From positions 4,588,001-4,652,000 of the forward strand of contig CM074128.1 in assembly GCA_037178625.1 (NCBI GenBank): a stretch of 64,000 nucleotides of DNA. The letters run 5' to 3'. Source of the DNA: Skeletonema tropicum (lineage: Eukaryota > Bacillariophyta > Thalassiosirophyceae > Thalassiosirales > Thalassiosiraceae). Below, piece by piece: positions 52,998 to 63,076 of the stretch. Under the pieces are notes generated by a model that ran no database searches, was not told where the DNA came from, and saw nothing but the letters and a program-made list of their open reading frames with translations. Each line of letters opens with the position of its first letter. Position 1 is the stretch's first letter. The position numbers and the translations under genes were made by a program.

Positions 52998-53560
52998 AAA
53001 CCAATAAATAAATGAATTCAATGTTAATCAGATTTGATATCTACACGAGTATAATCTGGACCTGCTTTAGGTACCACGTACGGTCATTTGGAATGCTGAA
53101 AGGATTGCAGCAATATTCTTTAGCAACTCAGCATCTTGATCTACAGCTTCTGTGGAAAAATCAATGAGTTCGTCACAAAAGCTTTCCGTATTCTCTTGTG
53201 ATGCCTCGCATGTTGGTTTGTCATAATTTCGCTCCTTTGAGGGCTAATCAGACGTACTTAAAAATTTCTGTTATATCATTAATTCCTTCTGATGCCTCGG
53301 CATTGACTTGCTCCGTGTGCTGTGCATCGATATAAAATGAGTGTATTGATGGTACGCCAATGATATATGTTGGCAATAGAGGCAAGGCATTAGATGTATT
53401 GCAACAATAATCCGAAGTCCGAAGTCGCTTGCTGCGCAGGCTGGGGCGGGGCCAATTTTGCGAGGCGCGAGAATTTTTGGCGTGAATAGGATGCCAGGAA
53501 TTAGTACAAACCGGTACTGAGGATACTCTATCAAAGCAAGGTTCAGCAAAACTGATTCAT
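52960..53560 (-). pseudogene. GEMIN2-derived antisense fragments after copy 4
   Basis: Same arrangement as after copy 1: decayed N-terminal GEMIN2 coding pieces (53100-53210 and 53285-53330) and the GC-rich 5' region (53415-53530) in antisense. Confidence 0.75.
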
Positions 53561-53912
53561 CCTTGCCATAATACTTGACGTGCAGGTATTGCTACTATTA
53601 CATTAACCTCCTGCTTCTTGACATTCTTTAGCATATCGCTGTGGCTGTGCTGTTTCTCCACTGTATGTGTGTACGTTTGTCAAGCTTCCTCGACGAAAAG
53701 GCATTTGTACATGTTATGTATTCGACGAAAACTTCGCCAAATAACTAAGCCTACATCATGCGTTGCGTCTTGGAGTTATGCGTTGAGCAGAGCATAACGC
53801 AAAGTGGGACCGTCAACACTACACTGACTAAATCTACCAGGCCCATAAATCAGATCATAAATTCAGCACTACCATAGAGCAAGAGATAAGTATAATATTT
53901 ATTGAAGAAAAG

Positions 53913-54539
53913 ATGAAAATTATTGTTAGCAACCCAGCACTTGGTGCATTTGTTGTTCTGCTCGGGTGTACTTTCCTAGCAGACACCACTGAGGCAAGTA
54001 ACCCCCGAATCCTACGTGGTCAGCTACACAAGAACAATAACAATAACAAACCTAGCCGACGTCGCCATGTTCAAGTTAAAGCTGAAGCACCTCTGAAAGA
54101 AACAACGTTGAAAGAAGACGCACCAGTCAAAGCAGCCACTATAGAACCTCCCCTCAAAGAAGAGAAGAAGACAAAAACAACTTCCGATTCTTCCATGTTG
54201 AAGGCTCCACCACCCGAACCAAAACAGCTACACAAGGGAACTCCTGAATCATCAATGAATCTAGGACATCTTCTCAAGGATAAAGAACCACGTGAAACTC
54301 AAACTTTGGCCCCTGCCATGACACCTATTGTCGACGAAGATTTGCTTGACTCCGACGGCGGTAATATAACTGAAGTTGTAGATGAAGAAATTGATAGTGA
54401 TGAACTTGCTGATTTGGAAGTTCAAGAGGAATATTTTCGACCAATTCCTGTACACCAAATAAGCAGCAGTACAGTGATCAGTGGATGTGTCACTGCTAAC
54501 GTCATCGCTTTCCTTTTCTTGTACCAAAACGCTTTGTAG
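53913..54539 (+). CDS. Secreted RILR-motif family protein, copy 5 (long form)
   Basis: 208 residues, differing from copy 1 by very few residues (for example N to T in the signal peptide and N to K before APPPEP). First gene of duplication copy B. Confidence 0.8.
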   Translation: MKIIVSNPALGAFVVLLGCTFLADTTEASNPRILRGQLHKNNNNNKPSRRRHVQVKAEAPLKETTLKEDAPVKAATIEPPLKEEKKTKTTSDSSMLKAPPPEPKQLHKGTPESSMNLGHLLKDKEPRETQTLAPAMTPIVDEDLLDSDGGNITEVVDEEIDSDELADLEVQEEYFRPIPVHQISSSTVISGCVTANVIAFLFLYQNAL

Positions 54540-55100
54540 AGACCCATAGATAAATTAATTCAATGTTAATCAGATTTGATATCTACACGAGTATAATCTG
54601 GACCTGCATAGGTACCACAAGGATTGCGGCAATGTTCTCTAGCAACTCATCATCTTGAGCTACAGCTTCTGTGGATAAATCAATGAGTTCGTCACAAAAG
54701 CTTTCGGTAATCTCTTGTGATGCCTCGCATGTTGGTTTGTCATAATTTCGCCCCTTTGAGGGCTAATCAGACGTACTTCAAAAAACTCTGTTCTATCATT
54801 AATTCATTCTGATGCCTCGGCAATGACTTGCTCCGTGTGCTGTGCATCGATATAAAATGAACTTATTGATGGTACGTCAATGATATATGGTGGCAATAAT
54901 AGAGGCAAGGCATTAGATGTATTGCAACAATAAGCCGAAGACCGAAGTCGCTTGCTGCTGGCTGCGCAAGCTGGGGCGGGGCCAATTTTGCGAGGCGCGA
55001 GAATTTTTGGCGTGAATAGGATGCCAGGAATTGGTATAAACCGGTACTGAGGATACTCTATTAAAGCAAGGTACGACGAAACTGATTCATCCTTGAATGC
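54500..55100 (-). pseudogene. GEMIN2-derived antisense fragments after copy 5
   Basis: Counterpart of 41070-41650. A minus-strand frame over 55169-54804 still reads DAQHTEQVIAEASE from the GEMIN2 N-terminus. Confidence 0.75.
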
Positions 55101-55424
55101 ACACAAGCAGGAACCTACTTTTGGACCTTCCGCTTCTCGACATTCGCTGTGGCTGTGCTGTTTCTCCACTGTATAATGTGTGTACGTTCGTCAAGCTTCC
55201 TCGACGAAAAGCATATACAATATAAAAATATTATTCGACGAAAACTTCGCCAAATCCCTAAGCTACATCATGCGTTGCGTCTTGGAGTTATGCGTTGAGC
55301 AGAGCATAACGCAAAGTGGGACCGTCAACACTACTCCGACAAAATCTACCGTGTCCATAAATCAGATCATAAATTCAGCACTACCATAGAGCAAGAGATA
55401 AGTATAATATTTATTGAAGAAAAG

Positions 55425-56009
55425 ATGAAAATTATTGTTAGCAACCCAGCACTTGGTGCATTTGTTGTTCTGCTCGGGTGTACTTTCCTAGCAGACACCA
55501 CTGAGGCAAGTAACCCCCGAATCCTACGTGGTCAGCTACACAAGAACAATAACAATAACAAACCTAGCCGACGTCGCCATGTTCAAGTTAAGGCTGAAGC
55601 ACCTCTGAAAGAAAGAACGTTGAAGGAGGACATGAAGAAGAAGGAGGTAAAAGCAGCACACGATTCTCCCATGTTGAAGGCTCCACCACCCGAACCAAAA
55701 CAGCTACACAAGGGAACTCCTGAATCATCAATGAATCTAGGACATCTTCTCAAGGATAAAGAACAACGTGAAAAAAAAACTTTGGCCCCTACCATGACAC
55801 CTATTGTCGACGAAGATTTGCTTGACTCCGACGGCGGTAATACAACTGATTTGGAAGAAATTGGTAGTGATGAACTTGCTGGTTATGACGTGCAAGATTT
55901 ATTTCTTGGAACAAGCAATCTAGAAGAAACCAGTAGCGGTGCAGTGATCAATGGATGTGTCACTGCTAACGTCATCGCTTTCCTTTTCTTGTACCAAAAC
56001 GCTTGGTAG
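55425..56009 (+). CDS. Secreted RILR-motif family protein, copy 6 (short form)
   Basis: 194 residues, short form; counterpart of copy 2. One visible difference in the tail region (VINGC instead of VISGC), which would add an N-glycosylation-like NGC/NxC context just before the hydrophobic segment. Confidence 0.8.
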   Translation: MKIIVSNPALGAFVVLLGCTFLADTTEASNPRILRGQLHKNNNNNKPSRRRHVQVKAEAPLKERTLKEDMKKKEVKAAHDSPMLKAPPPEPKQLHKGTPESSMNLGHLLKDKEQREKKTLAPTMTPIVDEDLLDSDGGNTTDLEEIGSDELAGYDVQDLFLGTSNLEETSSGAVINGCVTANVIAFLFLYQNAW

Positions 56010-56950
56010 AGATCCAGCTTGGGACACGCACCCATGCTAAACAGCAGATGCATCAATTGTAGTTAGATCTTCAATTTTGGGTTTTGTAGAATCATAGATA
56101 ATGTCTCATCTGAGAGGGCTCACCAGGCGTAGTTTAAATGTCTGTTACACTAGAATCATACTTGCTTCCCTGTTTATTGCTCTTTTGATTGTTGTTTGTC
56201 TTCTTCTTTTTACGGACGTGATGGCTGTTGTTGCCTGATCATCTTGATAGTGCAGTAGGCAATATTTTGTAGCAACTCGGCAGCTTGAGTTACTGTTCAG
56301 TAGACAGATCATGACTTCGCCGCAAAAGTTCTCATGAACCTCAGCTGATGCCTGTTAGAAGATCAGACGTCATCGCTTTCCTTTCCTTGTACCAAAACGC
56401 CTTGTAGAGAATCTTCAATAAATAAAAACAATGTGAATCAGATTTGATATCTACATGAGTATAATCTGGACCTGCTTTAGGTACCACGTACGGTTATTAG
56501 AATTGCCGAAAGGATTGCGGCAATATTCTTTAGCAACTCAGCATCTTGAGCTACAGCTTCTGTGGATAAATCAATGAGTTAGTCACAAAAGCTTTCGGTA
56601 ATCTCTTGTGATGCCTCGCATGTTGGTTTGTCATAATTTCGCCCCTTTGAGGGCTAATCAGACGTACTTCAAAAAATTCTGTTCTATCATTAATTCATTC
56701 TGATGCCTCGGCAATGACTTGCTCCGTGTGCTGTGCATCGATATAAAATGAGTGTATTGATGGTACGCCAATGATATATGTTGGCAATAGAGGCAAGGCA
56801 TTAGATGTATTGCAACAATAATCCGAAGTCCGAAGTCGCTTGCTGCTGGCTGCGCAAGCTGGGGCGGGGCCAATTTTGCGAGGCGCGAGTATATTTGGCG
56901 TGAATAGGATGCCAGGAATTGGTATAAACCGGTACTGAGGATACTCTATT
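55965..56950 (-). pseudogene. GEMIN2-derived antisense fragments after copy 6 (two rounds)
   Basis: Counterpart of 42555-43560, including the orphan tail-plus-stop relic at about 56366-56405. Confidence 0.75.
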
Positions 56951-57312
56951 AAAGCAAGGTACGACGAAACTGATTCATCCTTGAATGCACACAAGCAGGA
57001 ACCTACTTTTGGACCTTCCGCTTCTCGACATTCGCTGTGGCTGTGCTGTTTCTCCACTGTATAATGTGTGTACGTTCGTCAAGCTTCCTCGACGAAAAGC
57101 ATATACAATATAAAAATGTTATTCGACGAAAACTTCGCCAAATCCCTAAGCTACATCATGCGTTGCGTCTTGGAGTTATGCGTTGAGCAGAGCATAACGC
57201 AAAGTGGGACCGTCAACACTACTCCGACAAAATCTACCGTGTCCATAAATCAGATCATAAATTCAGCACTACCATAGAGCAAGAGATAAGTATAATATTT
57301 ATTGAAGAAAAG

Positions 57313-57903
57313 ATGAAAATTATTGTTAGCAACCCAGCACTTGGTGCATTTGTTGTTCTGCTCGGGTGTACTTTCCTAGCAGACACCATTGAGGCAAGTA
57401 ACCCCCGAATCCTACGTGGTCAGCTACACAATAACAATAACAATAACAATAACAAACCTAGCCGACGTCGCCATGTTCAAGTTAAGGCTGAAGCACCTCT
57501 GAAAGAAAGAACGTTGAAGGAGGACATGAAGAAGAAGGAAGTAAAAGCAGCACACGATTCTCCCATGTTGAAGGCTCCACCACCCGAACCAAAACAGCTA
57601 CACAAGGGAACTCCTGAATCATCAATGAATCTAGGACATCTTCTCAAGGATAAAGAACAACGTGAAAAAAAAACTTTGGCCCCTACCATGACACCTATTG
57701 TCGACGAAGATTTGCTTGACTCCGACGGCGGTAATACAACTGATTTGGAAGAAATTGGTAGTGATGAACTTGCTGGTTATGACGTGCAAGATTTGTTTTT
57801 TGAAACAAGTAATGTAGAAGAAACCAGTAGCGGTGCAGTGATCAGTGGATGTGTCACTGCTAACGTCATCGCTTTCCTTTTCTTGTACCAAAACGCTTGG
57901 TAG
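57313..57903 (+). CDS. Secreted RILR-motif family protein, copy 7 (short form)
   Basis: 196 residues; short form with an expanded Asn run (AACAAT repeat, 57430-57455) and an FFETSNVEE variant before the tail like copy 4. On the minus strand the tail region keeps an open frame reading SQAGSLPSVLVQEKESDDV, the GEMIN2 peptide. Confidence 0.8.
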   Translation: MKIIVSNPALGAFVVLLGCTFLADTIEASNPRILRGQLHNNNNNNNNKPSRRRHVQVKAEAPLKERTLKEDMKKKEVKAAHDSPMLKAPPPEPKQLHKGTPESSMNLGHLLKDKEQREKKTLAPTMTPIVDEDLLDSDGGNTTDLEEIGSDELAGYDVQDLFFETSNVEETSSGAVISGCVTANVIAFLFLYQNAW

Positions 57904-58240
57904 AGATCCAGCTTGGGACACGCACCCATGCTAAACAGCAGATGCATCAATTGTAGTTAGATCTTCAATTTTGGGTTTTGTAGAATCATAGATAATGTCT
58001 CATCTGAGAGGGCTCACCAGGCGTAGTTTAAATGTCTGTTACACTAGAATCATACTTGCTTCCCTGTTTATTGCTCTTTTGATTGTTGTTTGTCTTCTTC
58101 TTTTTACGGACGTGATGGCTGTTGTTGCCTGATCATCTTGATAGTGCAGTAGGCAATATTTTGTAGCAACTCGGTAGACAGATCATGACTTCGCCGCAAA
58201 AGTTCTCATGAACCTCAGCTGATGCCTATTGGAAGACGCA
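57904..58240 (-). pseudogene. GEMIN2-derived antisense fragment after copy 7
   Basis: Counterpart of 44490-44830, ending where the block shared with 44820 begins. Confidence 0.7.
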
Positions 58241-58355
58241 AGAGCTCCGCCGCCCAAGTATAAAAAAGTTGGGGGAGTTTTTTGGCTGAGTTTTTGTGGC
58301 GATGATACGAGAGTAGGAATCAGTACTAAGCGGTATCCTCAAAAATTTAAAATTT

Positions 58356-58640
58356 TACAGTTCTCAGATCTTGGGGATTCATCATTTTTGAGCGGGTCCG
58401 AAATCGAAAAGGCCTCGTTCGAATCGAATATTGAAGCTAGATAAATCACTTATTGAATGTGGCCAATAGTGTGATATTCGAAGATGCAAACTGTCACGTT
58501 CACGACATCGACGACAATGGAATCTAACTCTACGTCCTCTTGCGAGTATGCCATGTATTCGTCCGCTGTTGTGGCTATCATACTTTTCGAGATATGGCCA
58601 TTTCAAATTTTTTATTCGGCTGTTGGCTGCCGACGGATGT
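58356..58640 (+). repeat. Left terminal inverted repeat of the 3,275-bp element
   Basis: 285 bp, pairing with 61364-61630. The inner block 58541-58640 matches its partner with two mismatches in 100 bp. Confidence 0.85.
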
Positions 58641-59013
58641 CGATGGGGCCTCTATCTTATATGGCTTGTATGTGCCCATCTAGGTCGACACATCATCATT
58701 TGCAGCATCCACACTCGCTCTACTATCTATCCGATAGACTCCAGAAGCTTCATGACACATAAAAAGTCATACAAGTATGTGTCCTTGTGCCTTCTATCGG
58801 ATGTGTATTTACGGAGGCTTTGAACCGATAGTGACATCATTGAGGCAGTATGAATGGTATTCTTGCGGTGTTATGCATTTTGGGCGGTGTTGGTAATGGT
58901 TCAGGTTGTTTGGCAATGCCATTGCTAACAGATGCTCGAGTATGTATACTTCGTATTCGATTTAAAAATGATTTTGCAAAGAAACCATCACTTCAATGCA
59001 TCCTACTTAGGAG

Positions 59014-60018
59014 ATGTCATCGCTGTCCTCAGGGGCGTTGCAAAAAGCAACTCGGAAAGCAGTTGCCTATTTATTCAAGAATAATCCTACTTTGCGCCAT
59101 CAACTCTTCACCGACAAAACTCTTGCTATTATTCTTCGGGATGTATGTGGTTTCGTCGATATCGATGCCGATACAGTGTCAAAGGCCTTTGCGTCGGGCG
59201 GAGAGACCAAGTACCCAATGAAATTGAAGGACATGGGTATTGAATACAGTGGAGATGGTATTCTTTTCGTGTATAAGGCACACAGGCTCCCGGATGGACA
59301 ATATTTCTCTGCAATTGGTTGGTTTAATTCAGTCGACGAAGCACAAGTAGTTCACCCCGATGTCCGTAGGAAGCTGACGAACATCGCATTCAATGACGGC
59401 GAAGTGAAAGCTGCATTCCAGAAGCATTTAGACAAGAATCGCAAGAAGAAAGGCAAGGCTAGAAGAACGAATAAGCGTCCATCATCATCATCATCATTGG
59501 AGAAACAGAAACCACCGCCAAAGAAATTGGATGCAAAAACCTCAGCCTCAGATACCGCTCCAGTCGAACAAGAGCAAGAGAAGGCATCGGAGGAACAGCC
59601 AGCAGAAGTTCATCGCCCTGCCGCACCTACGCCAGAATTATCGACCAATACTCCTCTACCAGCTGCCACCGCTGCCACCGCTACACCAGAGTCAAATGAA
59701 TGTACGGTGACATTTTTTATTGGAAGCATGTGCGGGACAATGACAATAGATGTCGGCTCAGCGATGTACAAAACATTGTCTAGATATTGCGTGCAGGATC
59801 GACGAGTCGAAGAAGTCCACAATGAAGAAGTACGCGAGATGGAGAGTGAAGAAACAGATCAACATCAACATGCTTCCTTGTTGGATTTTCGAAATATTAC
59901 TTTACTCCCTGGTTTGATTCTGCGATGCAACCTGACCCACTGTTTGGCTCGAAAAGTCATGGTCAAAGGCACGGCTTTTCGTGCAGCTATCTTACTTGAT
60001 GAAGAAGGAGCTGGATGA
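59014..60018 (+). CDS. Element ORF1, unknown 334-residue protein
   Basis: I do not recognise this protein. Residues about 8-145 look like a folded, mostly helical domain (QKATRKAVAYLFKNNP, then LRDVCGFVDIDADTV, then GDGILFVYKAHRLPDG). A Lys-rich basic linker (residues about 146-175, NRKKKGKARRTNKRPSSSSS) could act as a nuclear or nucleic-acid-binding signal. A Pro/Ala/Glu-rich disordered stretch follows, then a second small domain (residues about 228-334, CTVTFFIGSMCGTMTIDVG onward). The ATG at 59014 is the first in frame. The stop overlaps the ATG of ORF2 by 20 nt in the +1 frame. No DDE/DDD catalytic pattern, zinc knuckle or reverse transcriptase motif is visible. Confidence 0.65.
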   Translation: MSSLSSGALQKATRKAVAYLFKNNPTLRHQLFTDKTLAIILRDVCGFVDIDADTVSKAFASGGETKYPMKLKDMGIEYSGDGILFVYKAHRLPDGQYFSAIGWFNSVDEAQVVHPDVRRKLTNIAFNDGEVKAAFQKHLDKNRKKKGKARRTNKRPSSSSSLEKQKPPPKKLDAKTSASDTAPVEQEQEKASEEQPAEVHRPAAPTPELSTNTPLPAATAATATPESNECTVTFFIGSMCGTMTIDVGSAMYKTLSRYCVQDRRVEEVHNEEVREMESEETDQHQHASLLDFRNITLLPGLILRCNLTHCLARKVMVKGTAFRAAILLDEEGAG

Positions 60019-60382
60019 AATGATGGCTGGTGATAAATGGAAAGAATTGCCGGAATTCAGTGATTACATAGCCTCGCTAGATGGATTACCGAGTCTAGGT
60101 GATGTCAAGAAGGGGGGATTGGAGTTCATGACAAAGGCGGTGGATCTTTTCTTCAAGAAAGACAAGAATAGCTCTATCAAGCATATTTATACGCATTGGA
60201 CATCTCAAATGATACTGGTCTATATCATCGGTGGAGATCCGGAGTTGGCTCGCGAATTCATCCGTTGGCTCAACGCTTGTAGAGATGGGGCGCTAGCAGC
60301 CGGTAGATTTGAATGGTCGCAGAAGGAAATTGAGCTGGAGAACCATATAAAACATACGGCGAAAGCCATGAAGTCTGCATAG
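59999..60382 (+). CDS. Element ORF2, unknown 127-residue protein, overlapping ORF1
   Basis: Starting at ATG 59999 the frame reads MKKELDEMMAGDKWKELPEF and is helical in character, with a possible amphipathic or membrane-associated stretch (WTSQMILVYIIGGDP) and a charged end. It overlaps ORF1 by 20 nt in the +1 frame and ends 8 nt before ORF3. It may be a separate protein, or a continuation of ORF1 through frameshifting or a small indel, since the frame is already open before the ATG. Family unknown. Confidence 0.5.
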   Translation: MKKELDEMMAGDKWKELPEFSDYIASLDGLPSLGDVKKGGLEFMTKAVDLFFKKDKNSSIKHIYTHWTSQMILVYIIGGDPELAREFIRWLNACRDGALAAGRFEWSQKEIELENHIKHTAKAMKSA

Positions 60383-60390
60383 GCGAGGTC

Positions 60391-61344
60391 ATGATGTGCG
60401 CGACACAGAATTCCAATCCGGTCGAGATATTGAAAGATCCATTCATTGCAAAAATCATCGATCCACTTCTAGCATCCCAACACTCAGAGAGTGTGATAAA
60501 CTTCCTTGATAAATCAACTTGGCAGGAAGGGGATTATGAACCTGTCCGCCGTCAAATCTGTGAAGTAATTGTTCGCCATGCTTTGAACCAGCAATGGGTA
60601 GAGTGCATGGTGCAAAATATCAACTTCATGTCAAGGACGAATGTGAAAGAGAATCGAAGGACTGCTCGTGTGGTCGTTAACTCCATCTCCAACCTACCCT
60701 TCAATCGCGAGTCTGTCGACAAGAACAAGAAGAGAGAAGAAAAGCCAACTATGAAAGAAAAGCTGAAAGTCAAACGAGTGAATGGTGCGGAACGCAATAC
60801 TGGCCTCTTCGCTCATGTTCAGGGACTCTTTGAAGAAGCCGAGGTAGCAGTGGCGGAAGTCGGGAACGAGACGCTCAATGTGATCGTTGACCATTACCGT
60901 AATCCCAACAAGAAAACAAGCGCTGTCGAAAGGGAGACGAAAGTAGAAGAATTTGAGGCTGCCACTGAAAAGCCGAGGAACATCACCAAGGCTCAACGCA
61001 GCGGAAAGATTGATATTCCTGTTTCTGTGGGAGGAGGCATACCACTCATTCACTTTGCCGCGACCCGAAAGAACGAAGAAATTGTGCGAAAAGAGATTGC
61101 TCATCGTAGAATCAAACTTGATGGCAAAGAGCTGAAATTGAATGAAGAACCTCTGATGACAATGGCACTTGCCCAGATGAAGGATGAACTAAGAAAGGAC
61201 GAGGCTGCGATACTTGCTCGCGATGATAAGGTAAGAGCTGGAGGTACAACGTGGACAAAAATCAACACGGTTCAACCACGATCTGATGAAATGCAAGCAG
61301 ATGTCAACAACTACCTCGCACGCAGGGATAGTAATAACGACTAA
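60391..61344 (+). CDS. Element ORF3, unknown 317-residue protein
   Basis: Starting MMCATQNSNPVEILKDP, the N-terminal 90 residues are helical (IIDPLLASQHSESVINFLDK, then RRQICEVIVRHALNQQWVE). A basic Lys/Arg-rich part (residues about 90-140, KNKKREEKPTMKEKLKVKR) follows, and then charged helices, including RKEIAHRRIKLDGKEL. There is no recognised domain and no catalytic signature. Ends 20 bp before the right inverted repeat. Its base composition and codon use resemble ORF1 and ORF2, so the three probably belong together. Confidence 0.6.
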   Translation: MMCATQNSNPVEILKDPFIAKIIDPLLASQHSESVINFLDKSTWQEGDYEPVRRQICEVIVRHALNQQWVECMVQNINFMSRTNVKENRRTARVVVNSISNLPFNRESVDKNKKREEKPTMKEKLKVKRVNGAERNTGLFAHVQGLFEEAEVAVAEVGNETLNVIVDHYRNPNKKTSAVERETKVEEFEAATEKPRNITKAQRSGKIDIPVSVGGGIPLIHFAATRKNEEIVRKEIAHRRIKLDGKELKLNEEPLMTMALAQMKDELRKDEAAILARDDKVRAGGTTWTKINTVQPRSDEMQADVNNYLARRDSNND

Positions 61345-61363
61345 TAGCATACATGTACATCAA

Positions 61364-61630
61364 ACATCCGTCGGCAGCCAACAGCCGAATAAAAAATTTG
61401 AAATGACCACATCTCGAAAAGTATGATAGCCACAACAGCGGACGAATACATGGCATACTCGCAAAAGGATGTAGAATGAGATTCCGGTGCGATTCATGTG
61501 CCGAGCAACTCATTCGACTCACTACACGTTGGCCTCGTCTCGCTAACTAACGCTCTAGCTTTAATTGAGTTTTAAACGAGGCCTTCAAACGAATGAGAAA
61601 AAGATGAATTCCCGGGATCTGAGAAGTGTA
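61364..61630 (-). repeat. Right terminal inverted repeat of the 3,275-bp element
   Basis: 267 bp, the inverted partner of 58356-58640, with indels relative to it in the outer part. Confidence 0.85.
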
Positions 61631-61757
61631 AATTTGAAAGGTGCGACTAAAAATTCATTGTTGCCAAACAAGCAAGTACCTAGAGGACCACTATTCCATA
61701 TCTTTCTGCTTCTCAACAGTGCGTTACTTACACATACATGATAGTTACGACGGAAAT

Positions 61758-62006
61758 GTGACAGAAATCACTCTCAAAGCCAGTGATTTGTTAGTTGGCG
61801 CCATTACTGGCCAAGTACTCTGTCACATTGTCGGGTACGTCGCTAGTTAAATTTGCTAGCAGCAGCGGGTACGAGGGCTTGATTTGTCATTCTCGGAGTA
61901 ACTTTTTTTTGCCAGAAAAGTGACAACTGTCTGCGTAGGAACTCCTACAGAATGTGATTTTGTAAAGCCTGTAACGAACCATGATATTTTTTTGAGCCGC
62001 CCGTAG
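61758..62006 (+). other. Candidate two-exon gene fragment with 81-nt intron, copy B
   Basis: Counterpart of 45068-45316: donor GTACGT at 61835, acceptor ending at 61915, stop at 62006. Confidence 0.3.
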
Positions 62007-62123
62007 CAACACGTCAAAAGCACAAGACCATCACCATGGTCAAAGCAGCATCGTCGACAAGTAGCAATGAGAAGGATGCACAATCAGCCGCCTGTTAGAG
62101 CGCGTCGGCCAGCCGCATCTTAG

Positions 62124-62300
62124 CAACAAGCCAAGTTCAAAAAGACGTCGCCGCCGGTCGGTGATGTGGCGGCGGGCAGCGGTGGCGGCAGCAGCTTCGG
62201 TGTGGACGAAGGTACTGTCGATTTCGATGCAGGCGAGTTGAAATTTACTGTCTACAATAAATCAACAATGAAAGAAAAAGGGAAGTATCAAGCTTCCTAA
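62124..62300 (+). other. Candidate terminal exon, copy B
   Basis: Counterpart of 45432-45608, differing by one synonymous change. Confidence 0.3.
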
Positions 62301-62459
62301 TTTATGGATTTCATTATAGTCTTCTATGGAAAAATATGGTGATGTGTGCGTGTTTGAGTTCAAGGCTCTCAAATGGATGCTCGAGCAAGGAATGTGAAGT
62401 GTGCAGTCACATGGTCATGCGGTGAGGGGTAGAAATCAGCAATACTTGTAGCAGCCCGA

Positions 62460-62716
62460 TGTTGCTGCACGCTTTTGGACTGAATATTATAGACTCGGTC
62501 GGCATGGGAGCAAGACCTGCTATACAATTCACTCGGTGTGAACGAAAGCAAGATAATGAAACTCGACAGAAATATTCGAGAACAAAGTTGTTTAGGACTG
62601 AACGGAGCGTCTATGTGATAAAGGAATTCATTACGATGTTGCGATGGACGAGATAAGAGAGTTTTATGGATATGAAACGAAATCAACGAAGATAATTGAT
62701 GCCATGCTAAAAGATA
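62460..62716 (+). pseudogene. Decayed coding remnant of unknown family, copy B
   Basis: Counterpart of 45770-46032. The ATG at the start of the longest piece is ACG here. Confidence 0.3.
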
Positions 62717-63076
62717 GGCAATGATACAAAGTAGAGGTCAGGATTCATCCCAATCTCCTTTGACATAAGTCTGTATTAACAGTATATAATGTTTTTATTG
62801 GAGCAAATGCTTTCGCTGCTTTCATTCTGCCGTGTCCGTAATATTGAAGTTTTGCCTGGCTGCTCACCCACCAAGCCCCCTACTGCCCTCAAATCCTACC
62901 TTTGGCTTCAATTAAGGGAGTTAGTGGACAAGTGAGGAATCAATGAGCTTCTACGGACAAAATAAATAACATTGACGCTTTAGAATTGGGTCAACATCCT
63001 ACACGGCCTTACCAACCTCTTTCCCGCCAGAAACCGTCAGTCAGTCACGGGTTAATCCGTGACTGAATTCTACTGT

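Larger units (their letters stand above)
58356..61630. mobile_element. 3,275-bp mobile element with long TIRs and three novel ORFs
   Basis: Duplication copy A has the uninterrupted sequence around 44937-44941 (AATTT once). Copy B has AATTT on both sides of this insert (58351-58355 and 61631-61635), giving a 5-bp target duplication (6 bp if the terminal T is excluded). The ends are TACAGTTCTCAGATC and, inverted, TACACTTCTCAGATC. The inverted repeats extend over 58356-58640 and 61364-61630, imperfect outside but with only two mismatches in the inner 100 bp. Three plus-strand ORFs fill the interior. None resembles a transposase I know. No GEMIN2 or satellite sequence is inside. Long TIRs recall Mutator-like elements, but the target duplication is too short for that group. 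Confidence 0.85.

Noticed and set aside
59129..59314. Short minus-strand ORFs inside the 3.3-kb element
   Set aside because: They mirror the plus-strand ORF1/ORF3 codons and have no independent support.
58356..61630. Classification of the element as Mutator-like or Polinton-like
   Set aside because: Long TIRs alone are not diagnostic: the target duplication is 5-6 bp rather than 8-9 bp for Mutator, and no integrase, polymerase or capsid gene is visible.
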